DNA of 64,000 nucleotides from NCBI GenBank assembly GCA_032119795.1, contig JAUMFO010000019.1, forward strand, positions 107,669 to 171,668. Reading direction: 5' to 3'. Positions 1-8,906 of the stretch are shown here, in pieces. Position 1 is the first letter of the stretch; each line of letters starts with the position of its first letter. The position numbers and the translations under genes are program-made. The notes under the pieces were generated by a model, which saw only the letters and a list, made by a program, of their open reading frames with translations, was not told where the DNA came from and did not search any database. Source of the stretch: JAGIBJ01 sp032119795 (GTDB taxonomy: Bacteria > Actinomycetota > Thermoleophilia > Solirubrobacterales > Solirubrobacteraceae).

Positions 1-1380
1 GTGAAGTTCGGCACGACCGACGCCACCAGCTTCACCGTCGTCAACGACACCACGATCACCGCCACCTCGCCCGCGCACGCCGCCGGGACCGACGACATCC
101 GCGTCACGACACCCAGCGGCACCAGCCCGAACACCGCCGCCGACGACTTCACCTTCATCGCCGCGCCGACCGTCACCGCCGTCAGCCCCTCCAGCGGCGC
201 GACCGCCGGTGGCACCGCCGTCACGATCACCGGCACCGGCTTTACCGGCACCACGCAGGTCCAGTTCGGCGGCACCAACGCCACCGGCTACAGCGTCGTC
301 AACGCGACGACCATCACCGCCACCGCCCCGGCACACGCGGCGGGCACGGTCGCCGTTCGCGTGACGGCGCCTGGCGGCACCAGCGCCGACACCGCCGCCG
401 ACGACTACGTCTACGTCGACCCGCCGGTCGTCGCGTCGATCTCGCCGAGCAGTGGGCCGGCCGCTGGCGGCACGGTCGTCACGATTACCGGCAGCTTCCT
501 TACCGGGACGACCCAGGTGCAGTTCGGCGGCGTCGACGCCACCAGCTTCACGGTCGTCAACGCAACGACGATTACGGCGACCGCCCCGGCGGGGTCCGGC
601 GTCGTCAACGTGCGGGTCACCACGCCTGACGGCACCAGCGCCAATGTCGCCGCCGACGACTTCACCTACATTCCGGCGCCGACGATCACGTCGCTGGCGC
701 CGACGCAAGGGCCCGACAGCGGCGGCACCACCGTCACGATCACCGGCACGGACTTCACCGGAGCCACGCAGGTCACGTTCGGCGGCGTCAACGCCACCGG
801 CTACACGGTCGTCAACGCGACCACGATCACCGCCGACACGCCGACCAGCGCGGCCGGCGTCGTCGACGTGCGCGTCACCACGCCCGGCGGCGTGAGCGCC
901 AACACCGCCGCCGACGACTACGAGTTCCTGGCGGCCTGCGGGCTCGGCAGCCTCGGCGTCACCGCGACCGACTTCAGCTTCACGCCCTTCACGCTCGACG
1001 GACTCGACCAGATTCGGTCGACCACTACCAACGTGCAGGTCGACGACATGACGGGCACCGGCGCCGGCTGGAAGCTCGAGGTCGGCACCACACAGTTCTC
1101 CGCCGGCGGCGGCAAGGTCCTGCCGACGACCGCCGCGCGGATCTCCGGGGCGACCGCCACGCCGCTCGGTGGCAACTGCACCACGCCGACGAACACGGTG
1201 ACTCCATACCCCGTCCCGCTGCCGATCAGCCCGTCGAAGGCGAAGGTCTTCAACGCCGACACCGGCACGGGGCGCGGCCCGGTCGACGTGGAATTCGGCG
1301 TCAACCTGCACGTCCCCGCGAACGTCGAGTCCGGCACGTACACCTCAACCTGGACGATCGACCTCACCGCCGGGCCGTGA
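1..1380 (+). CDS. IPT/TIG-repeat secreted surface protein (5' end cut by window)
   Basis: The reading frame is open from the first base, so the true start is probably upstream and only the C-terminal 459 residues or so are seen. Residues about 55-312 hold three tandem immunoglobulin-like IPT/TIG modules of roughly 85 residues, each opening with a Pro-x-hydrophobic strand and a Ser-Pro-x-x-Gly-x-x-x-Gly-Gly turn and ending in an AADD(F/Y) linker. A partial module precedes them. The last 145 residues form a different Thr/Gly-rich beta domain that ends in a GTYTS-type strand, resembling the WxL-like C-terminal domains of actinobacterial surface proteins. Such proteins are usually exported and act in adhesion or cell-surface structure; that role is inferred from the family. 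No membrane anchor or sorting motif is visible at the C-terminus. The gene converges on the kinase gene 20 bp away. Confidence 0.8.
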   Translation: MKFGTTDATSFTVVNDTTITATSPAHAAGTDDIRVTTPSGTSPNTAADDFTFIAAPTVTAVSPSSGATAGGTAVTITGTGFTGTTQVQFGGTNATGYSVVNATTITATAPAHAAGTVAVRVTAPGGTSADTAADDYVYVDPPVVASISPSSGPAAGGTVVTITGSFLTGTTQVQFGGVDATSFTVVNATTITATAPAGSGVVNVRVTTPDGTSANVAADDFTYIPAPTITSLAPTQGPDSGGTTVTITGTDFTGATQVTFGGVNATGYTVVNATTITADTPTSAAGVVDVRVTTPGGVSANTAADDYEFLAACGLGSLGVTATDFSFTPFTLDGLDQIRSTTTNVQVDDMTGTGAGWKLEVGTTQFSAGGGKVLPTTAARISGATATPLGGNCTTPTNTVTPYPVPLPISPSKAKVFNADTGTGRGPVDVEFGVNLHVPANVESGTYTSTWTIDLTAGP

Positions 1381-1399
1381 TTCGGCAAGTGGCTCGGCG

Positions 1400-2404
1400 C
1401 TAGCGGCCCTTCAAATAGCGCTCGGCCAGTTCGCAGGCGCTGGTCGTGAAGTTCGAGCCGAGGGCCGCCGCCTCGGTGGCCGTCGCGTGGTTACGAGCGA
1501 CCCACCCCACGAGCACCAGGCGGCGCAGCATCACGAACGTCGGCAGCTGCGCCTGCGACGCGGCGCTGAGGTCACGGACGGTTCGGTACCCCGTCGCCCA
1601 CGCGTCGGCGAGGTCCGGGACCCGAGGGTCGTCTTCCATGAACGACACGGCGGAGCCGAAGTCGTACATGAACCAGCTCGGCCCACAATCGTCGAAGTCG
1701 ATCACGCGCACGACGCGGCGGCCGTCGCGCTCGTCGAGCAGCAGGTTCGCCAGGCGCAGGTCGGCGTGCACGAGCCCGTAGTGGCCGCGGCCGTCATCGA
1801 AGCTCGCCAGGTCCTGGCGAATCGCCGTCTCGGTCGCCTCCAAGATCGCCAGTTCCTCGGCGCCGAGGCCGAGACCGTCGCGCCAGGGGCCGAACGTCGG
1901 GCGTGCGCCCAAGAGCTGCTCGACGCCCCACGGTCGTCGGCAGAACCCCGGGGGCAGCGTCCAGCTCTGGGCGTGGTCGTGGAGCTTGGCGGTGGCGGCG
2001 CCAAGCATCGAGAACGCGGCGGTGAGGTCGCCGCCGGCGTCGGGCATGTCGCCGTCAAGCCAGCCGGAGACGGAGACCAGGCGTTCGCCGCCAGGCGTGT
2101 CGATGCGGGCGACGCGCTCGCCGGCGAGTGTCGGGATCGGCGGCGGCACCTCGACGCAGCGGCTGCGAGCGATCGCGTCGAGCCAAAGCAGTTCACTCTT
2201 GATCTGCGCTACGTCGTGGTAGCCGGTGCGGTGCAGCCGCATCGCCGCGACCTCACCGGTCGCCGGGTCCTCGATACGGAAGGTGACGTTCTCGGAGAGG
2301 TTCACCACGTCGAGCGTGGCGCGCGGCGAGAAGTCGTAGAGCGCCATGGCGCAGCGCGCAATCTCGAGGCTTTCCTCCACGAAGCTGCCGATGATCGTGC
2401 TCAT
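1400..2404 (-). CDS. APH-family phosphotransferase (choline/hydroxylysine kinase type)
   Basis: A 334-residue small-molecule kinase of the aminoglycoside phosphotransferase fold. Around residues 208-230 it has the HADLRLANLLLD catalytic loop (His-x-Asp...Asn) and a following IDFDD metal-binding motif, both typical of APH/homoserine/hydroxylysine kinases. The ATG at 2404 is chosen because it overlaps the stop of the upstream aminotransferase in an ATGA junction. The frame stays open far upstream, but that part only mirrors the aminotransferase. Translational coupling to a class III aminotransferase suggests the two act on the same amine or amino alcohol. The substrate cannot be read from the sequence; antibiotic resistance is unlikely from this context. 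Confidence 0.85.
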   Translation of the reverse strand: MSTIIGSFVEESLEIARCAMALYDFSPRATLDVVNLSENVTFRIEDPATGEVAAMRLHRTGYHDVAQIKSELLWLDAIARSRCVEVPPPIPTLAGERVARIDTPGGERLVSVSGWLDGDMPDAGGDLTAAFSMLGAATAKLHDHAQSWTLPPGFCRRPWGVEQLLGARPTFGPWRDGLGLGAEELAILEATETAIRQDLASFDDGRGHYGLVHADLRLANLLLDERDGRRVVRVIDFDDCGPSWFMYDFGSAVSFMEDDPRVPDLADAWATGYRTVRDLSAASQAQLPTFVMLRRLVLVGWVARNHATATEAAALGSNFTTSACELAERYLKGR

Positions 2405-3729
2405 GCGGGTACCTGCTCGGCGGCCCCGTGGGGATGGATCGACGGGATCGACTGCTCGCCACTGCGGGCGGCTGCGCGGGCGGCGAGGAGGGCTCGGTCG
2501 AGGCGCTGCAGGATCTCGTCGACCTGATCGGGCTCGAGCAGCACGCCGGGTTTGAACTGCAGGACGCTCGGATCCAGGCTGGAGAAGATCGCCCAGACGC
2601 CCTCGTCGTAGAGGGCGCGCGTGAGATGCATCGCGCCCTGGGGGTCGGAGAGTTCGAGTCCGATCACGAGGCCGTCTTGGCGGACCCCCGTGAACCAGCC
2701 TTCGTGGCGGGTGCGCAGGGCGGAGAGCCCGACGTCGAACTGGGCCGTCAGCGCCTGGACTTGCGCGCGGACCTCCGGCCTCGTCGTGATCTCGAGGACG
2801 CCGAGCGCCGCGATGCACGCCAGCTCGGCGCCGCCGGCCGTCGACATGTGGGAGAAGCCGTCTTCGTCGAGCCAGCGTGACGTGGCCTCGTCCATCACCA
2901 CCGCGCTGATCGGGAAGAGCCCCCCGCCGAGGCCTTTGGCGGTGACGAGCAGGTCGGGCGTGACGCTCGTCTTCTGAATGCCCCACAGCGCGCCGGTGCG
3001 GCCGAGCCCGGTCTGGACCTCGTCGGCGATGTAAAGCGCGCCGTGGGCGTGTGCGAGCTCCGCAACCGCGTCCAGGTAGCCCGGCTCAGGCAACGGGAAT
3101 CCGTAGGTCGCCGGGATCGTCTCCATGAGGACGGCGGCGATGTCGTCGCCGGCGAGGGCGGCCTGCATCGCCGGGAGGTCGTTGAACGGGACCTGGGTGA
3201 ACTCGTCGGGGCGATCGGAGAGGAAGGGAACGGAGTAGCGCGCGTCGCCGGTGGCGACGGCCAGGCCGCTATGGCCGTGGTAGGCCTTGACGATCGAGAC
3301 GATGCGGCGCCGGCCCGTGGTGCGGCGGGCGATCTTGATCGCCAGGTCGATGGCTTCGGAGCCGCTGGTGCCGAACGCGGCGCGGCGCATCTGGGGGCCG
3401 GAGAGTTCGACGAGGCGTTCGGCGAGCGCCGTGCGCGCTGGGCTGGCGAAGTGATGGTTGCCCATGTCGAAGTGGTCCAGGGCGTCTTTGACGACGTCGA
3501 CCAGTTCGGGGTTGCGGTGGCCGAGGTTGTAGGTGCCGCCGTTGAGGTGCACGTCGATCAGGCGGTGACCGTCGACGTCGACGAGTTCGTAGCCGGAGCG
3601 TTCGCCGATCACGATCGGCACGCCCAGGCGTTCCCAGAAGTGGACCTTGTCGGCGTTCCAGGCGGTCGCGGAGCGCTCGAGCAACTCCTGCTTGCTGGCA
3701 AACGACGCGAAACCAAAATCGAGCGTCAT
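2401..3729 (-). CDS. class III PLP-dependent aminotransferase
   Basis: A 442-residue fold-type I PLP enzyme of aminotransferase class III (GABA, ornithine and beta-alanine aminotransferase relatives). The GTSGSEAID phosphate-binding stretch lies near residue 120, the cofactor-ring Asp in IADEVQTGLGRTG near 236, and the Schiff-base Lys in TAKGLGGG near 260. Length and order match the family. Some members are phospholyases acting on phosphorylated amino alcohols rather than transaminases, and the coupled kinase gene just downstream makes that a real alternative. The gene lies 43 bp downstream of the SDR gene, and the three leftward genes look like one operon for amine catabolism (inference). 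Confidence 0.9.
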   Translation of the reverse strand: MTLDFGFASFASKQELLERSATAWNADKVHFWERLGVPIVIGERSGYELVDVDGHRLIDVHLNGGTYNLGHRNPELVDVVKDALDHFDMGNHHFASPARTALAERLVELSGPQMRRAAFGTSGSEAIDLAIKIARRTTGRRRIVSIVKAYHGHSGLAVATGDARYSVPFLSDRPDEFTQVPFNDLPAMQAALAGDDIAAVLMETIPATYGFPLPEPGYLDAVAELAHAHGALYIADEVQTGLGRTGALWGIQKTSVTPDLLVTAKGLGGGLFPISAVVMDEATSRWLDEDGFSHMSTAGGAELACIAALGVLEITTRPEVRAQVQALTAQFDVGLSALRTRHEGWFTGVRQDGLVIGLELSDPQGAMHLTRALYDEGVWAIFSSLDPSVLQFKPGVLLEPDQVDEILQRLDRALLAARAAARSGEQSIPSIHPHGAAEQVPA

Positions 3730-3772
3730 CGGGTCAACCCTGGATCCGTTGCCATGTCTCCCCCGAGCACGG

Positions 3773-4573
3773 TCATGCCGCCGACGCCAGCTCTTCGAGC
3801 GCCTGTGGCGACTCGGGGAGGATCTGCCCGCCGTCGACGGCGATCGATTGGCCCGTCACGTAGGACGCTTCGTCGGTGGCGAAGAAGAGCGCGGTGGCGC
3901 CGATGTCGGCTGGCGTGCCGAGTTTGGCGTGCGGGATCGACGCGGCCATCCCGGCGAGGTACTCCTCGCCCATGTCGGCGAGGCCCTCGGTGAGAATGTT
4001 GCCTGGGAGGACGGCGTTGACGGTGATCCCTCGCGGCGCCAGCTCGATCGCGGCGGTGCGCATGTAGCCGAGCTGGGCGGCTTTGGTTGCGCCGTAGTGC
4101 GCCCAGCCGGGGTAGCCGGTGAACGGGCCGGTGATCGACGACGTGATGATCACTCGCCCGCGGCCGGATTCCGTCAGCGCCGGAATGGCGGCGGTGATAA
4201 CGAGCATCATGCTGCGAACGTTCACGTTGAAGATGTGGTCGATGTCGTCAGCCGTCAGGTCGGCGAGCGGCGCTTGGGGAAAGATGCCGGCGTTGGCGCA
4301 GAGCACGTCGAGGCCGCCGAGCCGCTCGGTGGCTGCGGTGACGACGGTCTGACAGTCGCCGGGGTCGATGAGGTCGCCCCCGACGTAGGAGACCGACCCT
4401 CCCGGGCCCACGAGTGCCGTCAGTTCAGCGGCCGCTGCCGCGCCGACGCCCGGGTCGCGCCCGGTGATCACCACGGCACAGCCGGACTGCGCGAACGAGG
4501 TGGCGATGCCCTTGCCGATGCCGCGTGTTCCGCCGGTAACGAGCACCCGGCGACCGGTCAGTGGGCTGAACAT
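3773..4573 (-). CDS. SDR-family NAD(P)-dependent oxidoreductase
   Basis: A 266-residue classical short-chain dehydrogenase. It has the N-terminal TGGTRGIG cofactor loop, the NAG motif (CANAG), the catalytic Ser in TSSITG and the Tyr-x-x-x-Lys pair in HYGATKAA, and the C-terminal family signature VTGQSIAVDGG. It resembles FabG/3-oxoacyl reductase and sugar or alcohol dehydrogenases; the substrate is unknown. ATG 4573 is chosen because the Rossmann strand begins within 8 residues of it; in-frame sequence further upstream is Arg-rich and unlike the family. As first gene of the leftward operon it may oxidise an alcohol that the aminotransferase then uses. Confidence 0.9.
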   Translation of the reverse strand: MFSPLTGRRVLVTGGTRGIGKGIATSFAQSGCAVVITGRDPGVGAAAAAELTALVGPGGSVSYVGGDLIDPGDCQTVVTAATERLGGLDVLCANAGIFPQAPLADLTADDIDHIFNVNVRSMMLVITAAIPALTESGRGRVIITSSITGPFTGYPGWAHYGATKAAQLGYMRTAAIELAPRGITVNAVLPGNILTEGLADMGEEYLAGMAASIPHAKLGTPADIGATALFFATDEASYVTGQSIAVDGGQILPESPQALEELASAA

Positions 4574-5406
4574 GGATGGGCGCTCCGTTGGTGGTCGGAC
4601 TTGGGTAGTTCCGAGCCGGCGAGAGAGAGCGCGCCGCCGCACCCCAGTAGCGAGTGGGCGGCATCCGCCCAACCGAGGTACTTGTGACTCCAGTCGAGCC
4701 TAGACCGGCACGTTCCGGGCCCCGTCGAAAGATCCGGGCCCGGTTTTGTCCGCGCGGCTAAAGATGTACGTACGTCCAAGGTTGGGCGGCGGGACGGCGG
4801 GAGCGTTGCCGGGATTGAGTCCTTGGCGGCGGCGAGACTTGGGAGCCGTTGGCGGCGTCTGAGTTGGTGGCGGCGGCGAGACTTGGCGGCGTTGACGGCG
4901 CCTGGGTCGTTGGCGGCGGTGGGACTTGGCGGCTTCTAAGGCGCCTGAGCTGGTTGGCGGCGGTGGGACTTGGCGGCTTCTACGGCGACTTGGTCTTTGG
5001 CGGCGGTGGAATGGGGATCGCATCGGGGAACGCGGGCGTCGGGGCGGCGAAGGCGGAGTCCGTTCGGCGTCTGAGCTGGTTGGCGGCGGCGGAATGGGGA
5101 TCGCTTTGGCGCCGGCGGGCGCCGGGCGGGCTGGTTGGACCAAATGGATGCACGCCTTTGGTGCCCAGGATGGGTCCACCCGGGCGGGCTGCAACCGCCT
5201 GGGGTTGCGGGGTTTGCTCCGCGCGTTGGAGTTACCGGGCGTGCAGTAGTTTCGGCGCGAGGAGCGCTTGGCGGCGCCGTTGCGTCAGGCAGGTGCAACC
5301 TCTGCGGGTTGCACTCAGCCAGGCTCGCGCCCCGAACGCCCAAAAACGGCGTTCCAGACGCGAGGCCCGCGGCGCCGCAACCTCTGAAGGTTGCAGGGGT
5401 CCGGGG

Positions 5407-5446
5407 TCGCGTTGAACCCGCCGCACGTCCGGCGGGTTCAACGCGA
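5407..5446. repeat. 17-bp-arm palindrome, copy 1 of a covarying hairpin
   Basis: Two perfect 17-bp arms (5407-5423 and 5430-5446) flank the loop CACGTC. The same hairpin with base-pair-preserving differences occurs at 22996-23035. There is no T-run after it, so it is not a classical terminator. Confidence 0.8.
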
Positions 5447-5514
5447 ACGCAGGCGCCAGGCGGGTCATGTCAGGCAACTGCAACCCCAGGAGGTTGCAGC
5501 CCGCCCGGTCGAAG

Positions 5515-5565
5515 CGAACTACGGTCACTTGCGGGTGTTCAGCACCCGCAAGTGACCGTAGTTCG
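5515..5565. repeat. 23-bp perfect palindrome
   Basis: Arms 5515-5537 and 5543-5565 are perfectly complementary over 23 bp around the 5-nt loop TTCAG. This is the longest perfect inverted repeat seen in the window. The next hairpin (arms 5565-5575 and 5582-5592) abuts it directly. Confidence 0.85.
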
Positions 5566-6091
5566 GGCCGCAACCCCAGGCGGTTGCGGCCCGCCCGACG
5601 CCCGCCGACCGCGAAGCGATCCCAAATCCGCCGCCGCCAACGACCCAGACGCCGACCGGGCTCCGCCTTCGCCGCCCCGGCGCCCGCCGACCCCGATGCG
5701 ATCCCAGTCCCGCCGCCGCCAACGGCCCAGACGCCGCAGCGGCCGCCAAGTCCCGCCGCCGCCAACGACCAAGACGCCCCCGAATGCCAACGGCGCCTCG
5801 AAGACGACCGTGGCAGCCTCTGCCACCTTCGTGAAGCTCACGGGCCTGAGCTGGCTCACCAACTCCACCGTGCGGGTCGTGTCCACGAAGGCAAACGGCG
5901 AGGCGCTGCCAGCGCCCTACGAAAGGGACGCGGTGAGGTTCAAGACGCGCTGGCTCCTGGACGCCGGGGCGCCACGTCGCGGGCGGGGCGAAGATTCGCC
6001 CCGCCCTTTTGGCCCTGTGGACAACGAGTCGCCCCCGGGGCGCCCATACGCTGGCTCGGCCTGTTCCACCGACCAGCGCAAGGAAGCCCCC

Positions 6092-6376
6092 ATGGCCCGA
6101 TTCAGCCCCACAGCCACGCCGTCCGCCACCGTCCCGAGCCGCAAGTACGCGGACTCCGCAATCGGCTACCTGCCGGCAAAACCGCGCGCGCCTCGCACGT
6201 TCGCGCCGGCCGCCGACGACCCGCTACTCGCGCTACAGGTCGAGATCGGCGGCAAACTCGGTGGCGTGCCGAGTTCCAGCCTGACGCCGCACGGCAAGCC
6301 CGTCGGCGGAGTGTCGGTCTTTGGCGCGCGCCGTGCCCCCGCCCGCCGCGCTGCGTACCGCACGCCGCCGCGCTAG
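6092..6376 (+). CDS. small hypothetical protein upstream of ureC
   Basis: A 94-residue protein, MARFSPTATPSATVPSRKYA onward, rich in Pro, Ala and Arg. The start is supported by AAGGA at 6080-6084, spaced 7 nt from the ATG, and by a TACGCT -10-like hexamer near 6045. The stop is 9 bp before ureC, so the two are probably co-transcribed. It occupies the place where ureA and ureB would normally sit but has none of their conserved motifs. No domain is recognised; there is no signal peptide or membrane segment. It could be a lineage-specific urease-associated protein or a chance frame, so function is unassigned. Confidence 0.5.
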   Translation: MARFSPTATPSATVPSRKYADSAIGYLPAKPRAPRTFAPAADDPLLALQVEIGGKLGGVPSSSLTPHGKPVGGVSVFGARRAPARRAAYRTPPR

Positions 6377-6385
6377 AACTCACGC

Positions 6386-8095
6386 ATGAGCGAGATCTCA
6401 CGGGAGCGCTACGCGGCGCTCTACGGCCCAACGGCCGGCGACCGCGTGCGCCTGGCCGACACCGACCTCTTCATCGAGATCGAAGAGGACCGCTCCTTCG
6501 GCGGCGAGGAGGCCGTCTTCGGTGGCGGCAAAGTGATCCGCGAATCGATGGGGCAGTCGACCGCGACCCGTGCCCAAGGCACGCCCGACCTGGTGATCAC
6601 CGGGGCGATCGTCCTCGATCACTGGGGCATCATCAAGGCCGACGTCGGCGTCCGTGACGGCCGGATCGTCGCCCTCGGCAAAGCCGGAAACCCAGACACG
6701 ATGGACGGCGTCCACCCGGATCTCGTGATCGGGCCATCGACAGAGATCCTCGCTGGCAACGGCAAGATCCTCACGGCCGGCACGATCGACTGCCACGTGC
6801 ACCTCATCTGCCCGCAGGTCATCGAAGAGGGCTTGGCCAACGGCACCACCACGATCATCGGCGGCGGCACCGGCCCCGCCCACGGCACCCTCGCCACCAC
6901 GGTCACGCCCGGCGCCTGGAATCTGCAGATGATGTTCGCGGCGCTCGAGCAGTACCCGATCAACGTCGTGCTGCTCGGCAAGGGCAACACCGCCTCCGAG
7001 GAGTCCATGTGGGAGCAGCTGCGCGCCGGCGCCTGCGGCTTCAAGCTCCACGAAGACTGGGGCACCACGCCCGCCGTGATCGACCGCTGCCTCACCGTCT
7101 GCGACGCCTCGGGCGCCCAGGCCTCGATCCACACCGACACGCTCAACGAAGCCGGATTCGTCGAAGACACCCTCGCGGCCATCGGCGGCCGAGCGATCCA
7201 CACCTACCACACCGAAGGTGCCGGCGGAGGGCATGCGCCAGACATCATCACGGTCGCCAGCCACGCCAACGTGATGCCGTCGTCGACCAATCCAACGCGC
7301 CCGCACACGATCAACACGATCGACGAGCACCTCGACATGCTCATCGTCTGCCACCACCTGAACCCGTCGGTCCCCGAGGACCTGGCGTTTGCCGAGAGCC
7401 GCATCCGCCCCTCGACGATCGCCGCCGAAGACCACCTCCACGACCTCGGCGCGATCTCCATGATCGGCTCCGACTCGCAAGCGATGGGCCGCGTCGGCGA
7501 GGTCGTGCTGCGCACGTGGCAGACGGCCCACGTGATGAAGAAGGCGCGCGGCGCACTCCCTGGCGATGGCCCGGCAGACAACCACCGCGCCCGCCGCTAC
7601 GTCGCCAAGTACACGATCTGCCCGGCCGTCGCACACGGACTGGAGTCGGAGATCGGCTCGATCGAGACCGGCAAACTCGCCGACCTCGTCCTCTGGGACC
7701 CCGCATTCTTCGGCGTCAAGCCCGAGCTGGTGATCAAGCGCGGCATGATCGTGAGCGCGCAGATGGGCGACGCCAACGCGTCGATCCCGACGCCCCAGCC
7801 GATCATGCCCCGGCCGATGTTTGGTGCGGCGCCCAGCGTCGCCGGCAAGCTCGGCCTGAACTTCGTCTGCGACGCCGCGATCGAGGATGGGCTGCCCGAG
7901 CGGCTCGGCCTCAGCCGCGAGTTCGTCGCCGTGCAGAACGTGCGCCAGCGCGGCAAAGCCGACATGCCGCAGAACACCGCGACGCCGACGATCTCCGTCG
8001 ACCCGGACACCTTCACGGTGGCCATCGACGGCGACGTCGTCGAGCAGGCGCCCGTCGCCGAACTGCCGATGGCCCAGAAGTACTTCCTCTTCTAG
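6386..8095 (+). CDS. ureC: urease subunit alpha (catalytic subunit)
   Basis: A 569-residue nickel enzyme subunit that hydrolyses urea to ammonia and carbamate. All expected active-site elements are present: the nickel-binding His pair in IDCHVHLICPQ, the Lys to be carbamylated in GFKLHEDWG, the His residues in IHTDTLNEAGF and YHTEGAGGGHAPD, the flap Cys-His in VCHHLN, the Arg in ESRIR and the metal Asp in GSDSQAMGRVGE. Length is normal for UreC. No ureA or ureB lies beside it, although UreC needs the gamma and beta subunits to work, so these must be encoded elsewhere or replaced. It heads a rightward run ureC-ureF-ureD-nickel permease. Confidence 0.97.
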   Translation: MSEISRERYAALYGPTAGDRVRLADTDLFIEIEEDRSFGGEEAVFGGGKVIRESMGQSTATRAQGTPDLVITGAIVLDHWGIIKADVGVRDGRIVALGKAGNPDTMDGVHPDLVIGPSTEILAGNGKILTAGTIDCHVHLICPQVIEEGLANGTTTIIGGGTGPAHGTLATTVTPGAWNLQMMFAALEQYPINVVLLGKGNTASEESMWEQLRAGACGFKLHEDWGTTPAVIDRCLTVCDASGAQASIHTDTLNEAGFVEDTLAAIGGRAIHTYHTEGAGGGHAPDIITVASHANVMPSSTNPTRPHTINTIDEHLDMLIVCHHLNPSVPEDLAFAESRIRPSTIAAEDHLHDLGAISMIGSDSQAMGRVGEVVLRTWQTAHVMKKARGALPGDGPADNHRARRYVAKYTICPAVAHGLESEIGSIETGKLADLVLWDPAFFGVKPELVIKRGMIVSAQMGDANASIPTPQPIMPRPMFGAAPSVAGKLGLNFVCDAAIEDGLPERLGLSREFVAVQNVRQRGKADMPQNTATPTISVDPDTFTVAIDGDVVEQAPVAELPMAQKYFLF

Positions 8096-8108
8096 CGCGG
8101 CCGCCGGG

Positions 8109-8795
8109 ATGACGTCGACGCTTGGTTCCTCGCTGCTGCTCCTGGCCGACGGCCGACTCCCGGCCGGTGGCCATGCCCACTCCGGCGGGCTCGAGCAAGC
8201 CGTCGAGCAAGGCGACGTGCATGACATCCCGACCCTCGAGGCGTTCCTCCACGGGCTGCTTCGCACCAGCGCCGAGACGGCGATCACCGTCGCCGCCGCC
8301 GCCTGCGCGGCGCGCCACACGATGCACGACGCGCGTCTCGTCGAACTCGACCGCGAGGAGTCGGCCCGCACACCCTCAGCAGCGCTGCGGCAGGCCTCGC
8401 GTGCGCAAGGCCGCCAGCTGCTGCGCGCCGCCGTGGCGATCTGGCCGGCGCCCGGGCCGATCGAGCTCCCGCCCCTGCCGCACGGCCCGCACCTCGCGCT
8501 CGCGCAGGGCGTCGCCGCCGCGCGGCTCGGCCTGCCGCCCAAGGACGCCGCCCGCCTGGCGATGCACACGGCCATGACCGGCCCGGCGACCGCCGCCGTC
8601 CGCATGATCGGCCTCGACCCGTTCGCCGTCCATGCGACGGTGGCGCGCGTGGCGGCGGAGGCCGAACCGATCGTCTCAGCGGCCGCGCTCACCGCGACCG
8701 TCGCCGCCTCCGACCTCCCCGGCGGCTCCGGGCCTCTGCTGGAAGTCGGCGGCGAACTCCACCGCGCCCGCGAGATCAGAATGTTTGCCTCATGA
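8109..8795 (+). CDS. ureF: urease accessory protein UreF
   Basis: A 228-residue protein with the UreF hallmark near the N-terminus: LPAGGHAHSGGLEQAV. UreF forms a complex with UreD and UreG that delivers nickel and CO2 to the urease apoenzyme, and is thought to gate the UreG GTPase. The gene begins 13 bp after ureC, with an ATG and no strong ribosome-binding site. It is all-alpha by composition, as known for the family. No ureG follows, although that is the usual neighbour. Confidence in identity is high from the motif and the context. Confidence 0.9.
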   Translation: MTSTLGSSLLLLADGRLPAGGHAHSGGLEQAVEQGDVHDIPTLEAFLHGLLRTSAETAITVAAAACAARHTMHDARLVELDREESARTPSAALRQASRAQGRQLLRAAVAIWPAPGPIELPPLPHGPHLALAQGVAAARLGLPPKDAARLAMHTAMTGPATAAVRMIGLDPFAVHATVARVAAEAEPIVSAAALTATVAASDLPGGSGPLLEVGGELHRAREIRMFAS

Positions 8796-8906
8796 GCGGG
8801 CGGTCATCAACAGAGGCCACGCATGGCGGGCCGCTTGGCGTAACGGTCGCCTGCGGCGGGCGGTTCGCGTCTTGATGAGCCCGGTCCGCAAGACGAAGGC
8901 GCCCGC

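Larger units (their letters stand above)
4574..6091. repeat. non-coding repeat and palindrome region
   Basis: About 1.5 kb with no convincing gene. From 4823 to about 5040, units of 41-46 bp built on TTGGCGGCGGTGGGACTTGG recur in plus orientation (starts near 4823, 4864, 4910, 4954, 4997). Degenerate units in the opposite orientation lie at about 5590-5790. Between them sits a cluster of hairpins: 5131-5183, 5191-5208, 5293-5314, 5380-5397, 5407-5446, 5478-5499, 5515-5565 and 5565-5592. Open frames exist on both strands but only because stops are rare in GC-rich repeats. The 4900-5345 part recurs in the same order at 63600-64000. TAGGCT at 4696-4701 (minus) is a possible -10 for the SDR operon. 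Confidence 0.8.

Noticed and set aside
2405..2986. N-terminal extension of the APH kinase
   Set aside because: The Arg/Pro-rich extension lies inside the aminotransferase gene; the ATGA overlap gives a better start at 2404.
4849..5415. Gly/Trp-rich open frame in the repeat region
   Set aside because: It follows the 41-46-bp repeats, exists on both strands, crosses perfect palindromes and has no ribosome-binding site.
6092..6376. ureA or ureB
   Set aside because: None of the conserved UreA or UreB motifs are present in this 94-residue protein.
6398..8692. 764-residue minus-strand frame opposite ureC-ureF
   Set aside because: An antisense shadow of well-conserved urease genes, low in complexity and crossing gene boundaries.
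8796..8906. A short ureG remnant between ureF and ureD
   Set aside because: The 111-bp gap has no P-loop or other UreG motif in any frame.
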